DNA from: Cellulomonas marina
GTDB taxonomy: Bacteria; Actinomycetota; Actinomycetes; Actinomycetales; Cellulomonadaceae
DNA length: 64,000 nt
Direction of reading: 5' to 3'
Assembly: GCF_900111925.1 (NCBI RefSeq)
Contig: NZ_FOKA01000017.1
Location: 1 to 64,000, forward strand
A model generated the notes under the pieces. It worked only from the letters and a program-made list of their open reading frames with translations, was not told the origin of the DNA and searched no databases. This document shows positions 34,128 to 42,438 of this stretch, in pieces. The first letter of the stretch is position 1; each line of letters begins with the position of its first letter. The translations under genes were made by a program, and so were the position numbers.

Positions 34128-34955
34128 TCAGTCCTTCCAGACCTTCCAGGGCGCCTCGTCGGCGTCCCAGAGGGCGTTGAGGTCCGTCCAGTCGCGGAAC
34201 GTGTCCATGCCGGCCCAGAAGCCGGAGTGCCCGTACACGCCGAGCTGCCCGTCCCGCGCCGCGCGCTGCAGGGGCGCCCGCTCGAGCAGCAGCCCGGGGT
34301 CCGTGTCGAGGTAGCGGTCGAGGAACGGCCGCTCGAAGAAGAAGTACCCGCCGCTGACCCAGCCCGTCGTGCTCTGCGGCTTCTCGAGGAAGGCCTCGAC
34401 CTTCGTCCCCGAGGCGTCGGCCGTCATCTCGCCGAAGCGGCTGGTCGGCCGCACGCCCGTGACGGTCGCGGCCAGGCCGGAGGCCCGGTGCTGCGCCAGC
34501 TCGGCGGTGAGGTCGACGTCGCCGACGCCGTCGCCGTACGTCAGCGCGAAGGTCGAGTCGCCGATGTAGTCGGCGACCCGCTTGATGCGGGCGCCCGTAC
34601 CGGTGAGCAGGCCCGTCTCGGCGAAGGTGACCTCCCAGTCCACGTCGCCGCCCGACCCGTGGAAGCGCGGCGTGTGGTCGCCGCCCACGTGCAGCGTGAA
34701 GTCCTCGGAGTGCTCGCGCATGTCGAGGAAGTACCGCTTGATGAGGTCGCCCTTGTAGCCCAGGCAGAGCACGAAGCGCCGGAACCCGTGCGCCTCGTAC
34801 GTCTTCATGATGTGCCACAGGATCGGCTTGCCGCCGATGTCGACCAGCGGCTTGGGGAGCTTCTCGCTCGCCTCGCGCAGCCGCGTGCCCATGCCGCCGC
34901 ACAGGATCACCACGGGGATGTCCGCCGGGTCGGTCCCTGCTGTCGGTGCTGCCAT
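34128..34955 (-). CDS. RfbF-like glucose-1-phosphate cytidylyltransferase
   Basis: A 275-aa nucleotidyltransferase that probably makes CDP-glucose from CTP and glucose 1-phosphate. VVILCGGMGTRLREASEKLPKPLVDIGGKPILWHIMK is the nucleotide-binding signature with the RfbF-type LREASE-KPK spacing; TYGDGVGDVD holds the metal Asp, and SGGYFFFERPFLDRYL and GFWAGMDTFRDWTDLNALW close the fold as in RfbF. The ATG at 34955 has AGAGGG at the right distance; a GTG at 34961 is the alternative. It is divergent from the epimerase-RmlC-SAF operon and presumably supplies its nucleotide sugar. Confidence 0.9.
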   Translation of the reverse strand: MAAPTAGTDPADIPVVILCGGMGTRLREASEKLPKPLVDIGGKPILWHIMKTYEAHGFRRFVLCLGYKGDLIKRYFLDMREHSEDFTLHVGGDHTPRFHGSGGDVDWEVTFAETGLLTGTGARIKRVADYIGDSTFALTYGDGVGDVDLTAELAQHRASGLAATVTGVRPTSRFGEMTADASGTKVEAFLEKPQSTTGWVSGGYFFFERPFLDRYLDTDPGLLLERAPLQRAARDGQLGVYGHSGFWAGMDTFRDWTDLNALWDADEAPWKVWKD

Positions 34956-35071
34956 GTCCACCCTCTCGTCGTCACCCCTGTCGTCCCGACCGTAGGGGCC
35001 GGTGGCCCGCCGTCGCGCGCCCGGTGGCTTTTCTCACCCTCTGGGGGGTCTCGTCCGGAACGTCCGACCCT

Positions 35072-35077
35072 TAGCGT
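35072..35077 (+). promoter_or_regulatory. Candidate -10 for the nucleotide-sugar operon
   Basis: TAGCGT lies about 90 bases before the GTG at 35166. A direct repeat, GTCCG-N4-GTCCG, sits just upstream at 35053-35066. No convincing -35 was found, so the call is weak. Confidence 0.35.
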
Positions 35078-35165
35078 GGTCGTGCCGGCACCCGCGGGAC
35101 CGATCCCGCGGGTCATCGCCGTGCGACGGCCCGTGACCACCGGGCCGACAGACGAAAGGGACCAC

Positions 35166-36188
35166 GTGCGCATCCTCGTCACCGGCACCGAGGGCTACCT
35201 CGGCTGCCTGCTGGCCCCCACGCTCGTCGAGGCGGGCCACCAGGTGGTCGGCCTCGACACGGGCTACTACAAGCAGGGCTGGCTCTACCAGGGCGTGCCG
35301 CTCACCGTCGAGACGCTCGCCAAGGACATCCGGGACGTCACGGAGGCCGACTTCGAGGGCGTGGACGCCGTCGTGCACATGGCCGAGCTGTCGAACGACC
35401 CGCTCGGCGACCTCCTGGGCGAGATCACCTACCAGGTGAACCACCAGGCGTCCGTGCACGTGGCGACGACGGCCAAGCGCGCCGGTGTCGAGCGGTTCGT
35501 GTACATGTCCTCGTGCAGCGTGTACGGCGTGGCGGACGGCACGGTCGACGAGACGTCGCGGGTGAACCCGCAGACGGCCTACGCGGTCTGCAAGTCGCTC
35601 GTCGAGCGGGACCTCGCGCCGATGGCGGACGACTCGTTCTCCCCCACGTTCCTGCGCAACGCGACGGCGTTCGGCGCCTCGCCGCGCATGCGGTTCGACA
35701 TCGTGCTGAACAACCTCTCGGGGCTGGCCTTCACGACGGGTGAAATCGCGATGACTTCCGACGGGACGCCGTGGCGGCCCCTCGTGCACGGCCTGGACAT
35801 CGCGAAGGCGATCCGCGCCGTGCTCGACGCCCCGCGCGAGGCCGTGCACAACCAGGTCCTCAACGTCGGCAGCGACGCGCAGAACTACCAGGTCCGGGAG
35901 ATCGCGGAGACCGTCGCGGCCGCGTTCCCGGGGTGCAAGCTGTCCTTCGGGGAGCCCGGCGCCGACAACCGCAGCTACAAGGTGAACTTCGACAAGATCG
36001 GCGACGTCCTGCCGGGCTTCACCTGCGACTGGGACGCCGCGCGCGGCGCCCGGCAGCTCGCGGAGGTCTTCTCGCGCATCCAGCTCGACGCGGAGACGTT
36101 CACCGGCCGCGGGCACACGCGCCTCAAGCAGCTCCAGCACCTGCTGGACACCCGGCAGCTCGACGACTCCCTGCGGTGGGTGGCCTGA
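35166..36188 (+). CDS. NAD-dependent sugar-nucleotide epimerase/dehydratase
   Basis: A 340-aa extended short-chain dehydrogenase. RILVTGTEGYLG is the NAD motif with glycines at 7, 10 and 13. VDAVVHMAELSNDPLG and MSSCSVYGVADG follow, and the catalytic YxxxK lies in TAYAVCKSLVERDLAP. It acts on a nucleotide sugar; 4,6-dehydration or 4-epimerisation both fit. The GTG at 35166 has AAAGGGAC as ribosome site. It leads an overlapping operon with the RmlC-like and SAF-domain genes, and its likely substrate comes from the divergent cytidylyltransferase. Confidence 0.88.
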   Translation: MRILVTGTEGYLGCLLAPTLVEAGHQVVGLDTGYYKQGWLYQGVPLTVETLAKDIRDVTEADFEGVDAVVHMAELSNDPLGDLLGEITYQVNHQASVHVATTAKRAGVERFVYMSSCSVYGVADGTVDETSRVNPQTAYAVCKSLVERDLAPMADDSFSPTFLRNATAFGASPRMRFDIVLNNLSGLAFTTGEIAMTSDGTPWRPLVHGLDIAKAIRAVLDAPREAVHNQVLNVGSDAQNYQVREIAETVAAAFPGCKLSFGEPGADNRSYKVNFDKIGDVLPGFTCDWDAARGARQLAEVFSRIQLDAETFTGRGHTRLKQLQHLLDTRQLDDSLRWVA

Positions 36189-36754
36189 TGCGCCTCGAGC
36201 CCACCGCCATCGCGGGGGTCTACGTCGTCGAGCTCGAGCTGCGCCAGGACGAGCGCGGCTTCTTCGCGCGGTCCTTCGACCAGGCGGTCTTCGCCGCGCA
36301 CGGGCTGGAGAACGTCGTCGAGCAGGCCAACGTGAGCTTCAACGTCGCGGCGGGGACGCTCCGCGGGATGCACCTGCAGGTGGCGCCCGCGCCCGAGGCG
36401 AAGCTGGTGCGCTGCACGCGGGGCGCGATCGTCGACAAGATCGTCGACGTGCGGGACGGGTCGCCCACGTACCTGCAGCACGTGTCCGTCGAGCTGACGG
36501 CCGAGAACCACCGCGCGCTGTACGTGCCGCCGTTCTTCGCGCACGGCTACCAGACGCTCGTGCCGGACACGGAGGTGATCTACCAGGTGAGCGGGCGGTA
36601 CACCCCGGAGGCGGAGCGCGGCCTGCGGTTCGACGACCCGGTGCTCGGGCTCGAGTGGCCGCTGCCCGTCGACGCGACCTCGCCGAAGGACGCGTCCTGG
36701 TCCCTCGTCGACCCGGCGACGCGTCGCCCGCACTTCGCCGGGGAGGCCGCGTGA
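36188..36754 (+). CDS. RmlC-like 4-dehydro-6-deoxysugar 3,5-epimerase
   Basis: A 188-aa cupin-fold epimerase. The catalytic residues known from RmlC are all in place: His62 in RGMHLQ, Lys72 in EAKLVRC and Tyr132 in EVIYQVSG. It should epimerise C3 and/or C5 of a 4-keto-6-deoxy nucleotide sugar. The ATG overlaps the epimerase stop by one base (TGATG). Since RmlA, RmlB and RmlD are absent here and the nucleotidyltransferase looks CDP-specific, the product is probably not dTDP-rhamnose. Confidence 0.9.
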   Translation: MRLEPTAIAGVYVVELELRQDERGFFARSFDQAVFAAHGLENVVEQANVSFNVAAGTLRGMHLQVAPAPEAKLVRCTRGAIVDKIVDVRDGSPTYLQHVSVELTAENHRALYVPPFFAHGYQTLVPDTEVIYQVSGRYTPEAERGLRFDDPVLGLEWPLPVDATSPKDASWSLVDPATRRPHFAGEAA

Positions 36755-38037
36755 TCCTCCTCGACACGGCGCTCGCGGGCCGGCAGGCCGAGGGCCGCCC
36801 GATCCGCGTCGGGATGGTCGGCGCGGGCTTCCAGGGCAAGGGCTTCGCCAACCAGGTCGTCAACAGCGTGCCCGGCATGACGCTCGTCGCCGTCGCCAAC
36901 CGCACGGTCGAGCGCGGCGTGGCGGCGTACGCCTACGCAGGCGTCGAGGACGTCGAGGTGGTCTCGGCCGCCGACGCCTTCGACCGCGCGATCGCCCACG
37001 GCCGCCCCGCCGTCACCGACGACTGGTCGCTCCTCGTCGGCTCCGACGCGGTCGACTGCCTCGTCGACGTCACCGGGGCCGTCGAGTTCGGCGCGCACCT
37101 CACGGTCGCCGCCATCGAGGCGGGCAAGCCGCTCGTGACGATGAACGCCGAGCTCGACGGCACCGTCGGCCCGCTGCTGGCCGAACGCGCGCGACGGGCC
37201 GGCGTGGTGCTCACCGGCGCCGACGGCGACCAGCCCGGTGTCGAGATGAACCTCCTGCGGTTCGTCCGCGGCATCGGCGCCACGCCGCTCGTCGCCGGCA
37301 ACATCAAGGGCCTGCAGGACCCCTACCGCAACCCGACGACCCAGAAGGGGTTCGCCGAGCGGTGGGGGCAGGACCCGGCCATGGTGACGAGCTTCGCGGA
37401 CGGCACCAAGATCTCCTTCGAGCAGGCGATCGTCGCCAACGCCGCGGGGTTCACGGTGCCGAGGCGGGGCATGAACGGCTGGGACCACGCGGGCCACGTC
37501 GACGAGCTGGTCTCGCGGTACGACGTCGACGAGCTCGTCGCGCTCGGCGGGGTCGTCGACTACGTGGTCGGCAGCAAGCCGGGGCCGGGCGTCTTCGTGC
37601 TCGCCACCCACGACGACCCGAAGCAGCAGCACTACCTCAACCTGTACAAGCTGGGCGAGGGGCCGCTCTACAGCTTCTACACGCCCTACCACCTGTGCCA
37701 CTTCGAGGTGCCGAACACGGTGGTGCGCGCGGTGGACTTCGCCGACCCGGCCCTGGCGCCGACCGGCGGCCCCCGCGTGGAGGTCGTCACCACGGCCAAG
37801 CGCGACCTGCCGGCCGGGCACGTGCTCGACGGGCTGGGCGGCTACGACACCTACGGCCAGGCCGAGGACTACCCGAGGGCCCGGGCCGCGGACCTGCTGC
37901 CGCAGGGCGTGGCGGTCGACTGCCGGCTGCGCCGCGCGGTCGCCAAGGACGAGGTGCTCACCTACGCCGACGTCGAGCTCCCGGCGGGGCGGCTCGTCGA
38001 CCGGCTGCGGGAGGAGCAGACCGCGCTGTTCGGCTGA
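36751..38037 (+). CDS. SAF-domain NAD(P)-dependent oxidoreductase
   Basis: A 428-aa protein. Residues about 18-150 form a Rossmann fold (IRVGMVGAGFQGKGFANQVV, DCLVDVTGAVEFGAHL), related to homoserine dehydrogenase and Gfo/Idh proteins. The middle has GADGDQPGVEMNLLRFVRGIG and LVAGNIKGLQDPYRNPTTQ. Residues about 345-425 form a SAF domain (KRDLPAGHVLDGLGGYDTYG, DEVLTYADVEL) like those in sialic acid synthases and altronate dehydratases. I recognise the family from sugar clusters but know no proven reaction. The GTG at 36751 overlaps the RmlC-like gene (GTGA), implying a shared pathway. Confidence 0.84.
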   Translation: MILLDTALAGRQAEGRPIRVGMVGAGFQGKGFANQVVNSVPGMTLVAVANRTVERGVAAYAYAGVEDVEVVSAADAFDRAIAHGRPAVTDDWSLLVGSDAVDCLVDVTGAVEFGAHLTVAAIEAGKPLVTMNAELDGTVGPLLAERARRAGVVLTGADGDQPGVEMNLLRFVRGIGATPLVAGNIKGLQDPYRNPTTQKGFAERWGQDPAMVTSFADGTKISFEQAIVANAAGFTVPRRGMNGWDHAGHVDELVSRYDVDELVALGGVVDYVVGSKPGPGVFVLATHDDPKQQHYLNLYKLGEGPLYSFYTPYHLCHFEVPNTVVRAVDFADPALAPTGGPRVEVVTTAKRDLPAGHVLDGLGGYDTYGQAEDYPRARAADLLPQGVAVDCRLRRAVAKDEVLTYADVELPAGRLVDRLREEQTALFG

Positions 38038-38064
38038 CCCTCCGGACGACCGTTCGGGTGACCG

Positions 38065-38121
38065 GACGACGAGGGCCGGGCCGCCGGGGACGACGTCCCC
38101 CGCGGCCCGGCCCTCGTCGTC
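38065..38121. terminator. Long bidirectional hairpin terminator
   Basis: A 57-base inverted repeat with a stem of about 27 bp, nearly perfect (arms from GACGACGAGGGCC to GGCCCTCGTCGTC), lies between the SAF-domain gene and the convergent GT2 gene. It would terminate transcription from both sides. Confidence 0.9.
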
Positions 38122-38125
38122 GGTC

Positions 38126-39106
38126 CTACGCCGTGCTGCCGGCCCGCGCCGGTGATGCGCCCCCGGTCGTTCCCGGCGTCGTTCCCGGCGTCGTCCCCGG
38201 CACGGAGCGCGGCCGGACGGGGAAGCGCCCGTGCACCGCGTTCCGGGCGACCTCGGCCACCTCGTGCGCGAGCTTGGGCTTCGTGTAGCCGGCGTACCGG
38301 CGCAGGGCCCACAGGCACCGCGCGGTCTCGACCGGCGGCAGCCCGGCGCGCCGCAGGCCGCCGAGGAAGCCGCCGAGCAGGTCGAGGTACGGCAGGGGGA
38401 TCTCCGGCACGTCCCCGCCGGTGAAGACCGGGTAGCGCGTGCGCAGGTCCGTCGAGCGCGTCACCCGACCGCCGAACTCGCGGCGGTGGAAGTGAACCTC
38501 GTCGACCTCGACGAGCCGCCCGTGCAGTCCGAGCTCGGCCAGGAGCGCCCGGTCGGAGCTCGGGTACGCGCCGTGCAGGCCCGTCCGGCGCAGCACCTCG
38601 ATGCGGGTCAGCCCGAAGACCTGCACCGACGGCCAGCCGCGGTGGGTGAGCGCCTCGAAGCGCTCGTGCGGCGTCGGCGCGTCCATGGCGATGTCGTTGG
38701 GCACGGGGCCGGTGATCGTGCCGTGCTCGTCCATGTCGAGCGTCCGGCAGTGGGCGAGGACGGCCGTCGGGTCGCTCTCCAGCCGCTCCACCGTCGCCCG
38801 CAGGTAGCCCGGCAGGTGCACGTCGTCGGCCGCCGCCCACTTGAAGTAGCGGCCGCGCGCCAGGGGGACGGCCCGGTTCCAGTTCCACGCCAGCCCGCGG
38901 TTCACCTCCGAGCGCACGTACCGGATCCGCGGGTCCTGCCGCATCCAACCCTCGACCATGGCCCGCGTGCCGTCGGTGGACGCGTTGTCCGTGACGACGA
39001 GCTCGAAGTCCTCGAGGTCCTGGGCCAGCAGCGACTCCACCGCCGGGACGAGGAAGCGCTCGGCGTTGTACACCGGCAGCGCGACGGTGACGAGGGGGTC
39101 GGTCAC
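38126..39106 (-). CDS. Family 2 glycosyltransferase
   Basis: A 326-aa GT-A enzyme of the WcaA type. VTVALPVYNAERFLVPAVESLL and FELVVTDNASTDGT form the donor site, and KWAAADDVHLPGYL carries the DDx motif that binds the metal-nucleotide complex. The C-terminal tail has PGTTPGTTPGTT repeats from 12-bp DNA units at about 38163-38200. The GTG at 39106 overlaps the stop of the hydroxyacid oxidase gene. The convergent nucleotide-sugar operon next door may supply its donor; that link is inference. Confidence 0.87.
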   Translation of the reverse strand: MTDPLVTVALPVYNAERFLVPAVESLLAQDLEDFELVVTDNASTDGTRAMVEGWMRQDPRIRYVRSEVNRGLAWNWNRAVPLARGRYFKWAAADDVHLPGYLRATVERLESDPTAVLAHCRTLDMDEHGTITGPVPNDIAMDAPTPHERFEALTHRGWPSVQVFGLTRIEVLRRTGLHGAYPSSDRALLAELGLHGRLVEVDEVHFHRREFGGRVTRSTDLRTRYPVFTGGDVPEIPLPYLDLLGGFLGGLRRAGLPPVETARCLWALRRYAGYTKPKLAHEVAEVARNAVHGRFPVRPRSVPGTTPGTTPGTTGGASPARAGSTA

Positions 39107-40194
39107 GGGCTGGCCTCCGGCAGGATCGGTGCGGGCACGACGAGGGAGCGGTCGAGGGCGGCGACGTCGGGGGACCCGACAAGCGCCATGGCGTGGGACA
39201 GCTCGGCGCGCACCTGGTCGAGCAGGTCCGCGACGCCGTCCGCACCGCCCGCCGCGAGCGCCCACAGGACGGGCCGCCCGAGCAGCACCGCGTCGGCCCC
39301 GAGGGCGAGGGCGACGAGCACGTCGAGCCCCGAGCGGACGCCGCCGTCGACGAGGACGGGGGCCCGGCCGCCGACCGCGTCGACCACCTCCGCGAGCGCC
39401 AGCGCGGCCGGCACCGCCCTGTCGAGCTGGCGACCGCCGTGGTTGGAGACGACGACGCCCGCCGCGCCCGCGTCGAGGCACCGCACGGCCTCGTCGCCGC
39501 GCAGGACGCCCTTGACGAGGACCGGCAGCCCGCTGACCTCCTGGAGCCAGGCGATGACGTCGGTGTCGATCGACGGGTCCTGCTCCGTGAGCGCGGGCAC
39601 GTCGGGGTCGGCCGGCAGGTGCTCGGCGAGGTTGACGAGGAAGTGCTCGGCCGACAGCGGGATGCGTACCCCGCCGACCGCCCGCTTGGCGCCGACGTAG
39701 GGCGTGTCGCCGGTGAGCAGCAGGGCGCGCGCCCCGGCGGCCGCCGCCCGCTCGACGAGGGCCCGCGTGAGCGAGCGGTCGCGCATGACGTAGACCTGGA
39801 ACCACCACGGACCGGCCGCCGCCGCGACGTCCTCGATCCGCAGGGAGCACCGCGTCGACAGGACGAACAGCCCGCCCGCCCGGTCCGTGCCCGCCGCGGT
39901 CGCGCGCTCGGCCTCGGGGTGCGCCAGCGCGTGGAAGGCCATGGGGGCGACGCCGACCGGCAGGGCGAGGTCGGTGCCGAGCAGCCGCGCCGCCGTGCTG
40001 ACGGTCCGCACGTCGCGCAGCGTGCGCGGACGCAGCCGGAAGGCCGACCAGGCGCGCGCGGCCTCCGCGAGCGTCGTCTCGGCGCCGGAGCCGGACGCGT
40101 AGTACGCGTACACCTCCGGCGGCAGGAGCGTGCGGGCCAGCTCCTCCCGGTCCGCGGTCCCGGTGCCGGGCCGCTCGGTGAGCGTCTGCGCCAC
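39103..40194 (-). CDS. FMN-dependent alpha-hydroxyacid oxidase/dehydrogenase
   Basis: A 363-aa TIM-barrel flavoprotein of the lactate/glycolate oxidase family. LPVGVAPMAFHALAHPEAERATA, FQVYVMRDR, LLLTGDTPYVGAKRA, VLVKGVLRGDEAVRCLDAGAAGVVVSNHGGRQLD (catalytic His and substrate Arg) and VLVDGGVRSGLDVLVALALGADAVLLGRP are all conserved. Oxidase and dehydrogenase forms cannot be told apart. I chose the GTG at 40194 because GGAGGGAGA lies at ribosome-site distance; a GTG at 40248 is possible. It is translationally coupled to the GT2 gene, an odd pairing. Confidence 0.9.
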   Translation of the reverse strand: MAQTLTERPGTGTADREELARTLLPPEVYAYYASGSGAETTLAEAARAWSAFRLRPRTLRDVRTVSTAARLLGTDLALPVGVAPMAFHALAHPEAERATAAGTDRAGGLFVLSTRCSLRIEDVAAAAGPWWFQVYVMRDRSLTRALVERAAAAGARALLLTGDTPYVGAKRAVGGVRIPLSAEHFLVNLAEHLPADPDVPALTEQDPSIDTDVIAWLQEVSGLPVLVKGVLRGDEAVRCLDAGAAGVVVSNHGGRQLDRAVPAALALAEVVDAVGGRAPVLVDGGVRSGLDVLVALALGADAVLLGRPVLWALAAGGADGVADLLDQVRAELSHAMALVGSPDVAALDRSLVVPAPILPEASP

Positions 40195-40428
40195 GCGTGG
40201 GTCTCCCTCCGTCGCGCGGCGGACCACCGCCGCCGTCGCCGCGTGCACGCTAGCCGAGCGGCCCTCGCGCGCACGCGCCGGACGGGGTCGCCCCGGTCAC
40301 ACCGGGACGCCGTCCCGCGGTCCCGGCTCGTCGGCGTCGGGCGGACGCACTGCTCCGAACGTGTGGACCGCGCCGCGACGTGCCCCGTCCGGCTCAGGGA
40401 TTTCACCCGCGCGACCGACCTCCGGAGC

Positions 40429-42363
40429 ATGCCTCGTCGCCGTGCCGCCACCCGTGCCGCCACCCGTGCCGCCACCCGTGCCGCCACCCGTGCGCCACGC
40501 CGCCTGCCCCTGCTCGGCGGGATCACCGCCGTGCTCGCCGCCGCGCTCGTCGCCCCGCTGGCCGCCGCCCCGGCCGCCGCCACGGCCACCACGGACAGCA
40601 CCGGCACGTCGGCCGTGCGGGTGACCCTCGCCGGCGCACCCTTCCGGGACGCGGCGGGCCGGACGTGGGCGGCGGCGACGGGCACCGTCGGCGGCCGCGC
40701 CGCGACGACGCCCCTGACCTCGGTGGCCGGCACCACCGACGACGGCCTCTACGCGCGGCCCCGCGTCGGGCTGTCGGCGCAGCCGGTGCGGGTTCCCGCG
40801 GCCGGCACCTACCGCATGACGCTGCACCTCGTCGAGAACTACCACACCGCCGTCGGGCGGCGCGTGCTCTCGGTCACCGCCGAGGGGCGGCCGGTCGTCA
40901 CGGGGCTGGACCTCGTCGCGACGGCCGGCCCGCGCACGGCCCACCGCGTCACGGCCGACGTCGAGGTGCGCGACGGCGTGCTCGACCTCGCGCTCACGGC
41001 GTCGCGCGACCTCACGACGCTGTCAGCGGTCGAGGCCGTGCTCCTGCCGACCACCAGCACGGGCGGTGCGGCCACCGACGCCGCCCCGACCACCCGTCCG
41101 GCGTTCCCGCTGCGCGCGTCCGCCGACGGCACCCGCCTCGTCGACGCCGTCGGCGCCCCCTTCACCTACCTCGCCGACACGCCGTGGCTCGCGCCGACGA
41201 GCCTCGACCAGGCGGCCACCCGCGCGCTGCTCGACACCCGCGCCGCGCAGGGCTTCACCGCCGTCCAGCTCTCGGCGCTGGCCTTCCTGCACCGCGACGA
41301 CCCGCGCAACGCGTACGGCGACCTGCCCTTCGTCGGGGGGACGGACCTGGCGCGGCCGCTCGAGGTCGGCGCGCGCACCACCGACCCCGCCAGCCCGGAC
41401 TACGACTACTGGGACCACCTCGACTGGGTGGTGGACCAGGCGGCCCAGCGCGGGCTCGCCGTGACGCTGGTGCCCTCCTGGTACGGCTACGCCGGGGAGG
41501 ACTGGCGTCGCCACCTGACGACGACGGCCGCGACGTCCTACGGACGCTTCCTCGCCACCCGCCTCGGCGACGCCCCCAACCTCGTGTGGATGCTCGGCGG
41601 GGACAACAACCCGACGTCCGACGACACGGCCCGCGTCCCCGCCGGCGGGGACCGTTCCGACCGCACCGCCGCCACCGACGCCATGGCTGCCGCGATCCGG
41701 GCCGCCGAGCCCGTCCGTCACCTCATGACGTACCACGCCCGCCGCACGGTCAGCAGCCTCGTGCACTTCGGCGACCGGCCCTGGCACACCCTCGTCTCCG
41801 CCTACGCCGACGAGCGCGTCGCCGCCGCGGTCGCCGCCGCGAGCGGTCGGGGCCGCCCCGTCGTCGTCACCGAGGCCTACTACGACGGCCGGACCAGCAC
41901 GCCCGTGCTCGACGCGCGCCGGCTGCGCACGCAGGCGTGGGCCGCGGTGCTGGGTGGCGCGGGGTACGCCTACGGGCACGAGGCGGTGTGGGACCTGGAC
42001 GGCACGTGGCGGACCGCCCTGTCGGCGCCCTCGGCCGCGGACGTGACGCGGCTGCGGACCCTGCTGCGGCCGCTCGGCCCCGTGCGTCCCGGGCCGACGG
42101 TCCTCCTCGCCGGCGCGGGCGACCCGGCCACGACGGACCGCGCGGTCACGGGCTGCGCCGGCCGCACCGCCCTCACCTACGTGCCGACGCCCCGCACGCT
42201 GACGGTGGACCTCGCCGCGCTCGGCGGCACCACCGTCCGCCTGGCGTGGCTGTCCCCCGCCACGGGCGTGCGCACCGAGCTCGGCGACCGCCCCGCGAGC
42301 GGGAGCGTGCGCCTGACGACGCCCGGCACCGCGGACGCCGTGCTCGTCATCGAGGCGCGGTAG
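40429..42363 (+). CDS. Secreted malectin-DUF4038 putative glycoside hydrolase
   Basis: A 644-aa exported protein. Residues 1-45 are a signal peptide whose n-region repeats AATR four times before a hydrophobic core. Residues about 63-210 are malectin-like (VRVTLAGAPFRDAAGRTW, YRMTLHLVENYHTAVGRRVLSVTAEG). Residues about 225-535 match DUF4038, a (beta/alpha)8 group of putative glycosidases (LADTPWLAPTSL, YWDHLDWVVDQAAQRGLAVTLVPSWYGY, NLVWMLGGDNNPTSDD, PVVVTEAYYDGR). The rest resembles the C-terminal domain usually attached to DUF4038. Acidic residues in LGGDNN and VTEAYYDG are catalytic candidates. Substrate unknown. The second DUF4038 gene follows at 42439. Confidence 0.85.
   Translation: MPRRRAATRAATRAATRAATRAPRRLPLLGGITAVLAAALVAPLAAAPAAATATTDSTGTSAVRVTLAGAPFRDAAGRTWAAATGTVGGRAATTPLTSVAGTTDDGLYARPRVGLSAQPVRVPAAGTYRMTLHLVENYHTAVGRRVLSVTAEGRPVVTGLDLVATAGPRTAHRVTADVEVRDGVLDLALTASRDLTTLSAVEAVLLPTTSTGGAATDAAPTTRPAFPLRASADGTRLVDAVGAPFTYLADTPWLAPTSLDQAATRALLDTRAAQGFTAVQLSALAFLHRDDPRNAYGDLPFVGGTDLARPLEVGARTTDPASPDYDYWDHLDWVVDQAAQRGLAVTLVPSWYGYAGEDWRRHLTTTAATSYGRFLATRLGDAPNLVWMLGGDNNPTSDDTARVPAGGDRSDRTAATDAMAAAIRAAEPVRHLMTYHARRTVSSLVHFGDRPWHTLVSAYADERVAAAVAAASGRGRPVVVTEAYYDGRTSTPVLDARRLRTQAWAAVLGGAGYAYGHEAVWDLDGTWRTALSAPSAADVTRLRTLLRPLGPVRPGPTVLLAGAGDPATTDRAVTGCAGRTALTYVPTPRTLTVDLAALGGTTVRLAWLSPATGVRTELGDRPASGSVRLTTPGTADAVLVIEAR
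40442..40489. repeat. Perfect 12-bp tandem repeat in a signal peptide
   Basis: Four perfect copies of GTGCCGCCACCC encode the AATR repeats in the n-region of the DUF4038 protein. Perfect identity suggests recent expansion. Confidence 0.93.
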
Positions 42364-42382
42364 GAGAAGGGCCGGTCCGACG

Positions 42383-42409
42383 CCTGTCGCCCGACGCTCG
42401 GCGGACAGG
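42383..42409 (+). terminator. Weak hairpin after the first DUF4038 gene
   Basis: CCTGTCGCC and GGCGGACAGG pair with one bulge around an 8-base loop, 20 bp past the stop. It lies just before the next gene's promoter. Stability is moderate. Confidence 0.4.
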
Positions 42410-42426
42410 GCCCACCGCCCCCGTGA

Positions 42427-42432
42427 CAGGCT
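42427..42432 (+). promoter_or_regulatory. -10 element of a leaderless transcript
   Basis: CAGGCT ends six bases before the GTG at 42439. No Shine-Dalgarno is visible. Confidence 0.5.
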
Positions 42433-42438
42433 GGGCCG

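Noticed and set aside
34128..38037. dTDP-L-rhamnose biosynthesis locus
   Set aside because: Only the RmlC-like step matches. The nucleotidyltransferase has RfbF rather than RmlA features and no RmlD is present, while a SAF-domain protein is.
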